From contig CM022668.1 in assembly GCA_012295275.1 (NCBI GenBank), positions 11,175,791 to 11,239,790 on the forward strand: a stretch of 64,000 nucleotides of DNA, given 5' to 3'. Source of the DNA: Chrysomallon squamiferum. Taxonomy: Eukaryota > Mollusca > Gastropoda > Neomphalida > Peltospiridae. This document shows positions 49,898-62,405 of this stretch, piece after piece (position 1 is the first letter of the stretch; every line of letters begins with the position of its first letter). The position numbers were made by a program, and so were the translations under genes. Below the pieces are notes generated by a model, which saw only the letters and a list, made by a program, of their open reading frames with translations, made no database searches and had not been told where the DNA came from.

Positions 49898-52829
49898 CGT
49901 GTGTGTTCGTACATTTGTTTGTTTTACCTGTATTATATGTGTGAGAATAATATATATATATATAGACAGTTAGATAGATATATATATATATATATATAAA
50001 GCATCCATCAATCTGTCCATCCAAATATGTAGTACCCATGATTTTCTACACTTCCATCCTACTCTGTGTACTATTGTTCTAATGTACATAGAAAAGCAAT
50101 GTAACTATCTCAATGCTTTCCTTAGTGTGAATAGTAACTGAATCAGCCTCTTGTCTGCTCCCACTGCTTTATTTCCTGTTCTAACCATTGCCTTGTAACA
50201 GATTCACATTTGGCTGTAGCATAGGTCTTTAAAATATTTTACAAGTAATTTAATAATGGTTGATTTTGTACAGAAATTTTATAACTAACATTTGACGAGC
50301 ATTAATAATAAAATTAATTAATTCACTGTAATTCAGGTATTTAATTGTATTTCTTGTTTCAGACCCTGTTGTTGAAAAGAAGTTGTCAAAAAACCGGTCT
50401 ATGATTACAAATGAGCAAATAGATTTTTACAACAAAGCTGTGTTGGATATTCTGTATGTATTTAATACATGTGTGAAAATACACACACACACACACACAC
50501 ACATGCACACATTGGCATACTCAAATACAGTCTCAAATACATCCATTTACATATAGACATTCCTGCATGTATTTATATATAGTATTCAAAGACATTGTTT
50601 TTATGTAAATAAATATACATAGCACTTTAATAGGGATCAAACTGTTTGAATAATTAAAGATGATGTAGTATTTTTTTTTGTATTTCATAGAATAATAATG
50701 ATAATAATAATTATTATTATTACTGTTATTATTTTTAGTATTACTACTACACTGCTGCTACTATATTATTATTTATTATATGTTACAGGGGTATCAGTGA
50801 GGCCAAACTGTGGAAATCTCCCAGACTTGTAGCTCAAGGTTTGAACAAAGAGTCAGAAGATGGTTTGCATATGTCAAAGAATGTCATGTATCTTGTATGT
50901 GTTGTTACTGTTATTGTTATTTAGTAATGTTGTTGCTGTTATAATTTATTATTTTTATAATTATTTTTCTAAAATAAAGCCCTGAGCTGTAGTTTGTTAT
51001 GATTTTATGGTTTGTTTAATTTTTAATAAATATAAAAATATGAGATTAAAACACATTTATTTTGAAATAGATATTTTATTTATTTATTTTCTCATTTACT
51101 TATCTATTTATTTATTGATTTACTTATTTGTCTAGTTATTGATTTAATTATTTACTTGTTTATTTATTTACTGATTGAATTATATGCTTGTTTATTTATT
51201 TATTTATCTGTTTATTTAGTTACTTATTTATTTACATATCTATTTATTTATTTACTTATTTACTTACTTATTTATTTATTTATTTTGCAGGATGTTCAGA
51301 TACTACTAAACATGTATTGTAACAATGAGATGAATTACCATGATGGAACATGTTGTAACACACCCGAACCAGCCACAACACTTCAGATAATAACTGCCGC
51401 CTTCTTTCTCGTTTGGTATAGCCTTGTTTCTTTTTTATCATTTAGTATGACCTTTTTATCATTTAATACAACCTTTTTACCATTTTTGTATAACCATTTT
51501 ATCATTTAATAAATTGTTTTGTCATTTAAAATACCTTTTTTGTTGTTTGGTGTAGCCTTTTTAACAGTAAATGTATCTATTTATCATTTAGTATGTCATT
51601 TTATCATTTAATATTTCTTTATATTTATTTAGTTTTGCCTTTTGATCATTTAATATATGTTTTTAATCATTCGTCATTAAATCTATATAAGTTTCATCAT
51701 ACAGAAGTCTTTTTATCTTATTGAAATTTAATATATTATCACATCATTTTTTTGATATAATCTTTCTTATTTATTACTTCATAATGCAGAAATAACTCAC
51801 AATTTACTGGAATGGGAAAAAGAAAAAAAGATTTTTTTTTATAAAATAACGATAACTGAATTCTTTAGATTCCTTCAGTAATTGATTTTAAATTTCTTAT
51901 ATGTATTACAATATTTTAGATAAGCTGAATTCGATTGATCTTATTTATTTATTTATTTATTAATTTTTATTTCTTAAAAAATTAAATTTTAATATTGTGT
52001 GATAAGAGTTAATTTAAAAAAAAAATTATGTAAAATTATTTATGGTAGTTCAGATATTAAGATATTTACTCAGTATGTCTGCTGAAAAACACCAAAATTC
52101 ACCAATTCATAATTTATAAAAGAAAAACCATCAAAATGTTATTATTTTTATTTATTTTAATTTTCAGCATGGTATCAGCATTGGCATTGTTGCTGTACAG
52201 ACGAAAACTTAGACGTAATGGCATTAAAGCTAGAGCAGGTGAGACAGTTTTCTCCATTTTGTACTTTTATTTTTGTTTTTTGTAATTGTTTTATTTTTGT
52301 AGTTGTTTTACTTTATTTTCTTCTCTTTTTCTCTTATTCTGTTTCTCAGTCTACCTACATATATATATAATTTCATTTTTTAATTTTATTTTGTTAAGAA
52401 AATGGATTTCGAAATGGTCAGTCTGCAGTCACTCAGGAATCCAGTGATGCAATATTTGATGTAGTTACCTCCCTTGCTAAACTGGGGCTGATAATGGCTT
52501 ACTTCTATTTATGTGACAGGTAACTTATTTTTAATTTTTTTTTATTTCATGACAAAATTTACAGTATAATATGTACAACTGATACATATTCATGTGCAAA
52601 ATTATAATAGTAAATTAATGTGTTAAAATAGAGTTTTCTGATTATCCCTTGTATAAATCTGTACATCAGTTCTAAATTAGTGTAACTCCTAATGGTAAAT
52701 ATTTAAGCTTCTAACAGACTATAACAAATATGCAGGTAAGTATAATGGCAAAACAACAATTATTATTAATACAGCTATTTCTGTTATTATTGTAATAATT
52801 TGAAACATTAATGATATTGCTGTTACTCT

Positions 52830-52895
<66 letters not shown>

Positions 52896-55800
52896 TTATA
52901 AGTAATTTTTATGAATATTTTCAGCGATACCCCATTTATTGTGAATGTTGTTTCTATTTTCTATTGCTTTCTTTTTTACTTTTTTTTTTTTATGATTAGT
53001 CTATGCAATATATTGGTTATTTCAGGACTAACTTTTTCATGAAAGAAAACAAATACTTCACTCGAGTTAATTTTTTCCTGCCTTTTGCTTACATCATGAT
53101 TCTTGGAGTTTTCTTCACTGAGAAAACAGACCAAGTAAGTGAATAACTGTTACATCTAATAATAAAATATTTTAAATTTGTCAGAACAGAACACTGTAAT
53201 ATAAAAACTAATAATTGTTTTATTTAAGATAAACATTTTAAGAAACTTGGTAGTATGGTGATTTGATTGATATGATAATAATATGTATTTAACAAAGATC
53301 AATCTTTTAAATAAGTTTACAACCTCAGTTCTATAGTTATAGCACTGAGAGTAGATATTAAAGTTATAAATCTAATACTTATTTTAATTTAAATATTTTA
53401 AATAAGTTTGCAGGCAGCAACTTAGCAAGTAATAAACTATAGGTATTAAGATATCAAAGACAAAAGTTAATGTCTATAATATAAATATTTGAGATAAAAT
53501 TGCAGAAAGCAAGTAATTGGTAACATTTTTCCCTCACTGGTTTATCAATATCCATGGTATGTAAATTCCTGTGTGTGGGAGGGCACACATATAAGATGTT
53601 TTCAATGAGGAAGACTATGATTGTTTTGTGTTTTTCAGACAAAGGTGTTACACAGAGACCAGACAGATGAATGGAAAGGATGGATGCAGCTTGTTTTTCT
53701 CATTTACCATTTGACTGGAGCCAGCAAAGTTAGTTTTGTATTTCCTACAGTCATTATTTTTAAATTATTGTTATTATTTTCTTGTTCTACTTCATTTTCC
53801 TTTTCTTCTAATATCATCATCATTGTGTTTGTTGTTGGTGTTATTATTCTTCATCAGTATATTAATTATTATACTTATTTTAATTATTATTATCATTATG
53901 ATTGTTATTATTATTAGTAGTACTTTTTTATTATCATCATTATTATTACTGCTATTACTACTGTTGTTACTACTATTATTATTATTATATTTAATATTAC
54001 TGTTATTCTGTTTCAGGTTTTACCTCTCTACATGCACATACGTGTTCTGGTTTCATCTTTTCTGTTTCTGACTGGTTTTGGACACTTTACGTACTTCTGG
54101 ATAAAGGGTGACTATGGACCTATCCGTTACTGTCAGGTGAGATTACACATATGTGTTATACACAGGTATATTAGTGTTATACACAAATATATCAGTATTA
54201 TATACAGGAATGTAGTGTTACACACAGGTATTTCAGTGTTATATATAGGTTTATCAGAGTTATATGTAGGTTTATCAGTGATACATAGGTATATCAGTAT
54301 TAGAGATAAGTATGCTAGTGTTATTACACAGAGGTGTATCAGTTAGGATACAGGTGTATATATGGTTATATACAGGTGTATGTGTGTTAAAGGCAGGTGT
54401 ATCGGTGTTAAGTATATGAACAGCAGTGTTATATACAGGTATTTCAGTATTTTATATGTAAAATTCAGGTATTGTACATAATACCTGATTATATGTTTTC
54501 GTAACATATATACAGGTTTATCAGGTATATTAGTGTTTTAATTTATATCCGGGTCTGTTGATGTTATATACAGGTATTTCAGTGTTAAGTTCAGATATAT
54601 CAGTGTTATATAAAGGCATATCAGTGTTATGCAGGAGATCAGTGAAATATACATATATGTCAGTGATAAACAGTTATATTTGTTGTACATAACTTATTGT
54701 GACATTTCAGTGTTGTTATGCAGGTGATCAGTACTATATGTAGCTCTGTTTGTTTTATGTACAGGTATGTTAGTGTTAAGTACAAGTATATCACTGTTGT
54801 TTACATGGATATCAGAAATACACAGGTAGATTAGTGTTACATACATATATGTCAGTGATAAGTACTTGTATATCAGTGTTACATAAAAGTATTTCAGTGT
54901 TACTATATAGGTCTTTCAATACTACATACAGCTCTGTTAGTGTTATATCAGGTATGTTACTGCATAGTGCACATATATCAGTGATCTAACATGGTATGTA
55001 TGTCAGCATTATATAGATAAGCAACATATATGACTTACATACATGTGTATCAATGTTACAACTTTTACAAGGGTATGAGTGTTACATACAAATGTTCCAA
55101 TGTTACATATATATATATGGGTATCAGTGTTATATACAGGACTGTCAGTGTTATATACAGGTATATCAGTGTTACATACAGGCATATCAGTGTTATATAC
55201 AGGCATATCAGGATATCAGTGTGACAGACACGTATATCTGTGTTATTTACAAGAATATCACTGCTTAATATGGTTGTATCAGTAACTCAGTTGATTTATA
55301 AACTGTGTAATTCATATAACATACCCTCCTTAGCTGTATGTGAGAAAATGGTTATCTACAGAGGTGAAAGTGACACTGCTTTGCACTGTCTTCTTTCAGA
55401 ATGGTTGTCGTCAATGTGTGTGTTATTGGCATAGTAGAAAAAATGGCTTACGTCGGGTTTTAGAAGTAAGTTAACCTTCTAGCTTACCTTTTTAATCTCT
55501 CCTCTTGATTCTGTACTTCAGCATTCACTTGTAACCAGTACCTTCAGCAGCCACTAATAGCATTCAGGCTTATCTAGTATGGCATTCAGCAATGTGTAGT
55601 AGCATTCAGATATTAGTACAAGCATTCAGAAAGATTGTAGTAGCATGGAGATATATTGAGAAGCATTCGTTTACAACAAATTAGCATTCAACTGAAATTA
55701 ATAGCATTCTGGTCAACAAGTATCTACTAGCATTCTTCCAAGCAATCAGCAAGATCTAGCATTCACATGTAACAGAATTCTACCCAATATTGAAATATTC

Positions 55801-57267
55801 ATCATGAAGCATACAACTATAAATAATATTACTTGAAATTTGCAGCATTCACAGTTTATAGCATTTGTTATCTGCTTGTGCAGCATTCACTGACCATTCA
55901 GTATTCAGTTCTGTTTTCACCATTAAATTGTAACTGGTAACATTACAATGAATCAAATAATTTTCTAGAGAAACTACCAGGATTATGTTTAGACAAGTAA
56001 TATTAAAGAAATGACTTCCACCTGAAAGTGGCAGCTTGAGCTTCTATATTGCTTGAAATTAGAAGCATTCATTTGTTTTATTTATGAAATATGATGCATT
56101 CACATCTTATTTGCTTCCAGTCTAAAAGCAGTCGCCTTAAGCTTTGTTTTCTGACTGTAGAAGCATTCACATTTTAAATCTTTTTGTTGTCTGAAACAAT
56201 TACTTTGCTTGCTGTGTTTTGTTATCTAATGCTAATAGCAGTCATTTACAGGTTTATATTATCTAAACTATCAGCAATCAATTAAAGCTCTATATATCAT
56301 CTGCCTCTATCACAGTATTATGTTAGAACTCTCACTATATGCTTTTTTAGAATTCTCTGCCTCTCAATGTCTCTGTGTTTTGTTAGAGTTCTCTGCCTTT
56401 GTCTCTCAATGCTTTGTTAGTTCTCTGCCTCTCTCTCTCAATGCTTTGTTAGAATTCTCTGATCTCTCTCTTTTTCTCAGTTAGACTTCCCTGCCTCTAT
56501 CTTAATGCCTTCTTAGAGTTATTTGCCTCTTTCTGTTTCTCTCAATGCTTAGTTAGAATTCTTTGTCTCTCTCTCTCAATGCTTTGTTATAGTTATCTGC
56601 CTCTTTCTGTCTCTCAATGTTTTGTTGAATTTTCTGCTTTGTTATAGTTATTCTCTCTGTCTCTCAATGTTTTGTTCTGAATTTGCTTTGTTAGAGTTCT
56701 TTGTTCTCTCTTTCTCAATGCTTGATTTTGATTTGTATTGAGTTTTTATCTCTACCGTTCTGGACACACATCCTTGAAACTGAACATCTGAATATGTTTT
56801 GAAATGTATGTATTGTGCAGAATATTGTATTATAAAATATCAATACTTAGATTTAAATGAAAAAGTGTGATAAGCATTTTAACAGAAACACTTTTTCAGT
56901 GAGAAAATAATAATAATAACAATAAAATGACAACAACAACAACAACAAACAATAAAACTAACAATAATAATAATAGTTATAATATTATTATTACATTTCA
57001 TTTACTTAAAATCTGATGTTTAGTTTCACTTCAGTTTGTTTTCACCTCTGTAGATGGTTTGAAATAATTTGCTTTTTGTATTTTTGAAGCAGTAAAATAT
57101 TGTCTTAATATTTAAACATCTTTTTATTTCAAGAGTGATGATTTCTATTCAGTGAATATTCTTATCTGCTATTTCATTAAAAGCTTGTATTATTACTGTT
57201 ATTACTGTTGTTGTTATTATTTCATAATTATTATTAACCTTATTATCATAATTATTGTTATCATAAC

Positions 57268-57318
<51 letters not shown>

Positions 57319-60300
57319 ATATCTAAAATTTAAAGATTTTCTATTAAAATAAAAAAATTGAAACAATTTCTGGAATTTTCTGAAATTATCTAAAATTAAA
57401 TTTTTGAAGTTATTTCACAGTTTGTAGTAACAATTTTTTTTAAAAGAATAAGAACATTATATGCAATTGTAATAATGTAAAGAATATTAAACACTTAAAA
57501 ATATATTATCTATAAACCTTCCTAAAAAAAAAAATTTTTTGACACAGCAAGTGCATTTTGTTAACACCCAGGCTTATTTCCTAAAATGAAGTGTGGCAGT
57601 AAAATAAGTAGTCTGTGAGGAAATACTTATTTTCCTGTTTTCTGTTTTTACTATATTCATGATGTCATACAATGTATATATTTAAAAATACATTTAAAAA
57701 ATTAAATTAAATAAATAAAAATTTGATAAAGGTTTGGCTATAAATTCAATATTTTTATTATTATGATTAAATCGTAGGAAATATAGGTACATCAATCATT
57801 TTTATTTGCATTGCTGTTGATAATGTAATGTTATGGTGAGATGGACAAAATAGCTGCCTGTGTTTTGTTGTTATTTATTTATTTATTTATTTATGAGTTT
57901 TTATTTAATATCTCAGGTTCTGTTTAGAGTGATTATTTGTTTATTTATGAGTTTTTATTAATATCTCAGGTTCTCTTTAGAATGATTATTTATGAGTTTT
58001 TATATACTATTTCAGGTTCTCTTTAGAATGAACTTGCTGGTCATTGTGTTGTGTTTTGTTATGAATCGTCCCTATCAGTTTTACTACTTCGTACCCCTCG
58101 TCTCATTCTGGTTCATTGTCTGTTATGTTACCATGGCAATGTGGCCACATGTAACACAGGCATCAGCTGAAAGTAAGACAACATTATTTATTTATTTATT
58201 TATCATTACTACTTATTAATTTTTATTTTTAATATTTGTTGAGGTATTTTTCTAAATATTTTCTTTTCTTTTTCTTTTTCTTTTTTTTAAATTTTTAATA
58301 AAGTTTATAATTTAGTTTATTTATATTTTAAAAGTTAGTTTATCAAAATAATAATTTTAAGTCTAATAATGTCTGTTACCTTACATTTAATAGTTCTTAT
58401 ATTTCTATATGATAATAACGTTCATTATCCTGTTAATGCCATTTATCATTTAAATAAAAAAAGTAATAATTACATTTATTTTACCCAGTTACTTAATATA
58501 TTTCTACACACTAAAAGTGACTAATACAGGTTATTTTGTGCTTTAAAATAATGTTTTTATTTTTATTTGCAGGTAATGGACGTCACTATTTCTACATGAT
58601 AATAAAGTTTATTATTCTTGTGACTATTGTCAGTTTATTTTACTTATCAGAAGTAAGTAATATCACTTATTTCATGTTGTATATTTCTTCTATGTTCTTT
58701 CTGTGATATCATCAGTTGAAATGTCTTGAATATCAGTATCTTACCTGTTTCTAACTAAATCTTTTTTTTTCTGTTTTAATTACAAAAGTTTCATGTTAAA
58801 TATTGATTTATTTAATTTTTATTATTTTATCACATTTTGTCTATTTTATCTTTATTATTATATTTTATTTATTGTTTTATATATGTTATTACTGTCATCA
58901 TCAGCATCAGCAGCATTATTATTATTGTCATCATTATTGTTATCTGGTTATTTATTTTGTGGTTGTTTGTTATTATTTATGGCAAATGTTTTATATACAG
59001 TGGTATCTTGACTTACGAGTTTAATTTGTTCCGTGACTGACTCGTATTTCAATTTGCTCATATATCAAATCAGTTTTCCCAGTTGAAATTAATTTAAATA
59101 CCACTAATCCATTCCAGCCCCCCAAAAACCACCCCAATTTTTTGTAACGTGGTTGTAAATAAGAAAATTATATGTACAAATGACAAATATTGTACAAAAA
59201 AAACAAAATAACAGAGAATGTAAAGAAATAAGTTGGTTCTGTAAAATGTACAGAGTTAGGATTTCTCCATCTTTTCATGGACAGAGGTCTGCAGCTTAGA
59301 AATTATTTTAATGCCTTTGGCTGGAGTTATAGCCTTTATCAACTCCTGTTTCAATATTGTACATATCGTAAAAGTACTAAGCTTTTACTGCCTAGCCATG
59401 TTGACTACATGCACAATTTGCTCATGTTTTTCTATGATTTCATGCTTTAATTCAAAGGACATCATCTGCTTCTTCTTCTCAGCAGTGTCCTTTGCACTCA
59501 CTTTCTTAGGATCCATGGAAATTTGACAAAATACTGTACAAGACACAGGCACAACACAAAAGAGCGAGGTAACCACATGAAGCAAATGAGGGCCGATGTT
59601 GTGTTGTTCGTTGCACCAAGTAGCAGCGGCATATCTGACGCTCGCTCTAACTCAGATTTTGGCTCACAACTCAAAGCAAAAACTTGACGGGTGACTGCTC
59701 ATATCTCGGACAACTCATAAGTTGGAGCACTCATAATTCGAGGTACCACTGTATTAAGAAATACATTTCTAAAAATTACTTTCATTTTATTCAGGTTTTC
59801 TTTGAGAAAGTATTTTTGACTCGTCCATTCAAAGGGATGTTTGTTATGTCAGATGACTCTATACATGAGTGGCGATTCCGATGGCAGTTAGATAGATATG
59901 TAAGTAATTAGTATTTATATTAATTTAACTGTGGAATATAGATAGATTTGAAGTAGTTAGTATTTATATTAATTTAGGTGTGGAATATAGATAGATATGT
60001 AAGCACTTAGTATCTATACTAATTTATATGTGGACTACTATTTGTGTTTGACTGTCAAGATGTGTAAAAATAGTATTTTATAAATTATCTATTGTCACTT
60101 TCAGAATAGTGGTTGTGTTCAACTGTCAAGTGATATCTTGTTTAATAATTATTTATATTATAGGTTTATCAAAGACCTCTGTTCAAATAAGTATTTATTT
60201 TATGTTATCTTTGGAATGTTGTTTGTGTTTGACTATTAAGTTGTATCCATATTTTAATATTCATTTATATTCCAGAATGTTATCTATGGAATGCTGTTTG

Positions 60301-62405
60301 TGTTTGAATGTCACATTATATTTATATTTTAATATTTATTTATGTTACAGAGTGTTATCTATGGAATGCTGTTTGCATTTGGCTATCAAGTGATGTCAAG
60401 ATACATGCTGATCAATGACAGTCATCAGGAAAATCTCTTTTCAAAGCAGCTGTCCTGGATTTTGTTTTCAGTTGGAATTCTTGGAATAGGGGTGAGATAA
60501 TTATTTTAGTACTTGATGTAGGTGGAAGGTTATTTTGGTTGTAAGGTGAAATAAATTGTTTAATGTTTGGTGTTTTAAGATAATTAGATGAAATATATAG
60601 TCTAATATTCTAAGGGTGAGTTCATTATTGTAATGGGGTGAGATAGTTTTCTTAATATTAGATGTAGAAATGAATTCTTTATCATGATTAAGATAATTGG
60701 ATAAGATAATTATTTTAATACTCCTTACTAAACTATTGTAGGCGATTCTGATGATTATTTTAATGTTAGATGTAAGTTATATGTATCAGATACTTTGTTT
60801 TAAATTTATTATTAGCTAATAGACAAAAAGAACAATGTGCAATTTGAACTTATTTTTCATTTTCATACTTAATATTTAATTCTATAATAAAAAATAATTT
60901 TATTAATATTGATGGTTATTTTAATTTTGTTAAAGCTTTGTGTAATTGTTTTTACTTGTTTTGTTTTCAGAGTTATGTAGCTTTTTCTTGTTTGTGTCCA
61001 AACAAAATTCAGTGTAATTTAGTTCATCCATATATTGTGTTTATACCAGTAAGTATATCTTTTACAATCTCGTCTTTTTATTTTTATTCTTTTTCTTTTT
61101 CATTTTCTTCTTCTGTTTTCTCCTCTTCTTCCTCCTCCTTTTCCTTTTGATGATAATTATGATATAAATATGTTAAATGTAATTTATAAATTTAATCCTA
61201 AACATTTTCTTTAAATAAAGCAGTTACTTAGTAGATTCCAGTTTAGATGATTATGGTGATGGTGTTAATGATACTGGTGATTACTATTGTAACTATTATT
61301 GTTGATATTGTTGATATTATAATTAATATAGTAGTGGTAGCAGTAATAGTAATATTAGTAGCAGTAGCAGTGATAATTCTAGTCTGGTATTGGTAATGGT
61401 GTTTGTTGTCATAGTAGCATTGTTAGTAGTAGTAGTAGTACTAGTAGACATAGCAACAGTAGTAGCAGTATCATTATTATTATTAAAAAGACTCTAGTTT
61501 AGATCATAACTGCATTCAGTTATTCTAAATAATTAGTGCATTTTAATTAGAAAGACTGAACAAAAGATGCAACAGATAATTGACTTTTATTTATTACTTT
61601 TTACTTTTATTCTTCAGATACTTTCTTATATAATTCTACGCAATATTCCTGGTTGGCTACGTACTCGTTACAGCTGTTTCTTTGCCTGGTTTGGCAAAAT
61701 CTCATTAGAAGTGAGTAATATTGTAAAAGACAATTCAAGAATGAGGTGGGTTGGGGTGGGTTAGAATGGAAAGGCAATGAGTAGATAAATTATCACCCAA
61801 ATTGACAGAGATGTAATGAAAGTAATCCTATACTAACTGTTACTTATCATAATGTGTCTGTGTCAAATATTTATTTATTGACTTTGTATTTTATTGGAAG
61901 TGGATATCTAAATATTGGTAGTAATATTAATGTACTGTTTGCTTTTCTCTCTTTCTGTCTCTCAGTATAATTTATGATCTGCATGTAAAATGTATCATCT
62001 ACAAGTATACTTTATGATCTGTAATTTATCTTCAGTAAGTGTAATGTATCATCTGTAAGTATAATTTATCATCTGTAAATGTAAGTATAGTGTATCATCA
62101 GTAAATGTAATTTGCATGTATATATTTATTTATTTATTTCTGTTTTTCAGTTGTTTATAAGTCAGTATCATGTGTGGCTGGCTGCTGACACATACGGCGT
62201 TCTTGTTTTGGTTCCCAACTACCCCGTTCTCAACGTCATTCTCACGTCCTTCATCTTTGTCTGTCTGAGTCATGAAATTCACAAAATAACTTCAATTCTC
62301 ACAAAGTACGCTGTGCCTAGTGAGTGGAAACTCTTACTCAGAAACCTTATCTTTTTCATAGCCCTTCTTCTTCCTATCTGTGTCACCAATGGATTAGTTT
62401 TCTAA
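43147..62405 (+). CDS. CASD1: CASD1, CMP-sialate 9-O-acetyltransferase
   Basis: Twenty-one exons: 43147-43273, 45144-45240, 45916-46102, 46576-46686, 49214-49265, 49481-49552, 50363-50453, 50789-50894, 51291-51415, 52168-52238, 52399-52519, 53026-53134, 53639-53728, 54017-54136, 58016-58172, 58573-58652, 59795-59899, 60351-60491, 60971-61048, 61618-61710, 62151-62405. All are GT-AG with matching phases; the joined frame is 795 codons, against about 797 residues in human. CASD1 is the Golgi enzyme that O-acetylates CMP-sialic acid. The start ACAATGG has a good context and is followed by a hydrophobic anchor. The luminal SGNH/PC-esterase domain has G-D-S-R with Ser99 and D-G-L-H with Asp270/His273, the catalytic triad. 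After it come [15 protein letters not shown] and multiple membrane segments of the acyltransferase-like half, including [12 protein letters not shown] and W-F-G-K-I-S-L-E. No break was seen. Introns carry transposons and junction-linked repeats. Confidence 0.96.
44209..44430. repeat. Poly-T and (TTTA)n tracts in CASD1 intron 1
   Basis: T runs alternate with TTTA tetramers. The Phe/Leu/Ile/Tyr-rich open frame here is an artefact. Confidence 0.9.
46100..46345. repeat. Repeats of the CASD1 exon 3 donor region
   Basis: The donor and what follows (GTTTGTATCTGAATATAACT then ATTAAAATACTTTATA) recur at about 46205 (TTGTTTGTATCTGAACATAA) and 46258 (TTTTGTATCTGAATATGACT), with further ACTTT(C/A)TTTAAAATAC fragments. 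Confidence 0.8.
46808..48774. mobile_element. Non-autonomous DNA element with terminal inverted repeats
   Basis: The left end CAGAGTAGGTACCGGCAG is mirrored at the right end by CTGCCAGTACCTACTCAG, so ends of about 18 bases match as inverted repeats with two mismatches over 1.97 kb in CASD1 intron 4. The interior is of normal complexity, unlike the rest of the intron, and shows no long open frame or transposase motif. A target-site duplication is not clear, so the superfamily is unassigned. Confidence 0.6.
49842..49895. repeat. (TG)n microsatellite
   Basis: About 27 dimers in CASD1 intron 6. Confidence 0.93.
51416..51700. repeat. Tandem repeats starting at the CASD1 exon 9 donor
   Basis: Units of about 23-27 bases, TTTTTATCATTTAGTATGAC-like, begin at the donor GTATAGCC. 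One unit at about 51547 (TTGTTTGGTGTAGCCTTTTT) repeats the exon end plus donor (CTCGTTTGGTATAGCCTTGT). Confidence 0.78.
52831..52900. repeat. (ATT)n microsatellite
   Basis: About 20 triplets in CASD1 intron 11. Confidence 0.92.
54137..55290. repeat. Large minisatellite starting at the CASD1 exon 14 donor
   Basis: About 1.15 kb of 20-27 base units, consensus near ATACAGGTATATCAGTGTTA, starts in the first intron bases. Many units contain CAGGTAT, a good 5' splice-site match, so the intron begins with dozens of donor look-alikes. The overlapping open frames are artefacts. Confidence 0.92.
55505..56170. repeat. AGCATTCA-spaced repeat region
   Basis: The octamer AGCATTCA or a one-base variant recurs about 20 times at irregular spacings of roughly 20-45 bases, with unrelated sequence between. 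This is not a normal head-to-tail array. Confidence 0.75.
56325..56735. repeat. Minisatellite TCTCTCAATGCTTTGTTAGA
   Basis: About nine irregular units of CTCTCAATGCTTTGTTAGA plus (A/G)TTCTCTGCCTCT with internal length changes, in CASD1 intron 14. Confidence 0.82.
57250..57316. repeat. (ATT)n microsatellite
   Basis: About 17 triplets in CASD1 intron 14. Confidence 0.9.
57890..58030. repeat. Triplicated acceptor of CASD1 exon 15
   Basis: Three copies of TTTATGAGTTTTTAT...TCAGGTTCT(C/G)TTTAGA. AG ends at 57916, 57969 and 58015. Only the last acceptor gives an open frame: the first is 99 nt upstream and meets a TAA, the second shifts frame. Confidence 0.92.
58998..59751 (-). mobile_element. Defective Tigger/pogo-like DNA transposon
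   Basis: A 754-base element in CASD1 intron 16, flanked by TA duplications. Its ends CAGTGGTA(T/C)CT(T/C)GA are inverted repeats. On the - strand from 59516 it reads [20 protein letters not shown] and continues to a VVNMARQ block, then a stop, then ICTILKQ and further similarity to about 59270. This is the N-terminal CENP-B/psq-type DNA-binding part of a Tigger transposase. The catalytic DDE domain is missing, so it is a dead internal-deletion copy. Confidence 0.88.
59888..60030. repeat. Triplicated donor of CASD1 exon 17
   Basis: GATAGATATGTAAG followed by (T/C)A(A/C)TTAGTATTTATATTAA occurs three times with a period of about 50 bases. The first holds the real donor at 59900. The third keeps an intact GATAGATAT|GTAAGC at 59999. 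The middle copy has lost its GT (GATTTGAAG). Confidence 0.9.
60035..60385. repeat. Repeated acceptor and start of CASD1 exon 18
   Basis: Segments resembling the exon start (AGTGTTATCTATGGAATGCT, TTTGGCTATCAAGTGAT) occur near 60045, 60110, 60208 and 60276 before the true exon at 60351. The copy at 60276 keeps an AG acceptor and would add [11 protein letters not shown] in frame (75 nt upstream) before a TAA. Confidence 0.88.

Noticed and set aside
55030-55434. Overlapping frames rich in CYIQ/YQCY
   Set aside because: They are readings of the CASD1 intron 14 minisatellite in three frames.
55393-55436. Possible exon after TTTCAG in CASD1 intron 14
   Set aside because: The neighbouring exons 14 and 15 join in phase and match the family without a gap, and no donor or homology supports an exon here.
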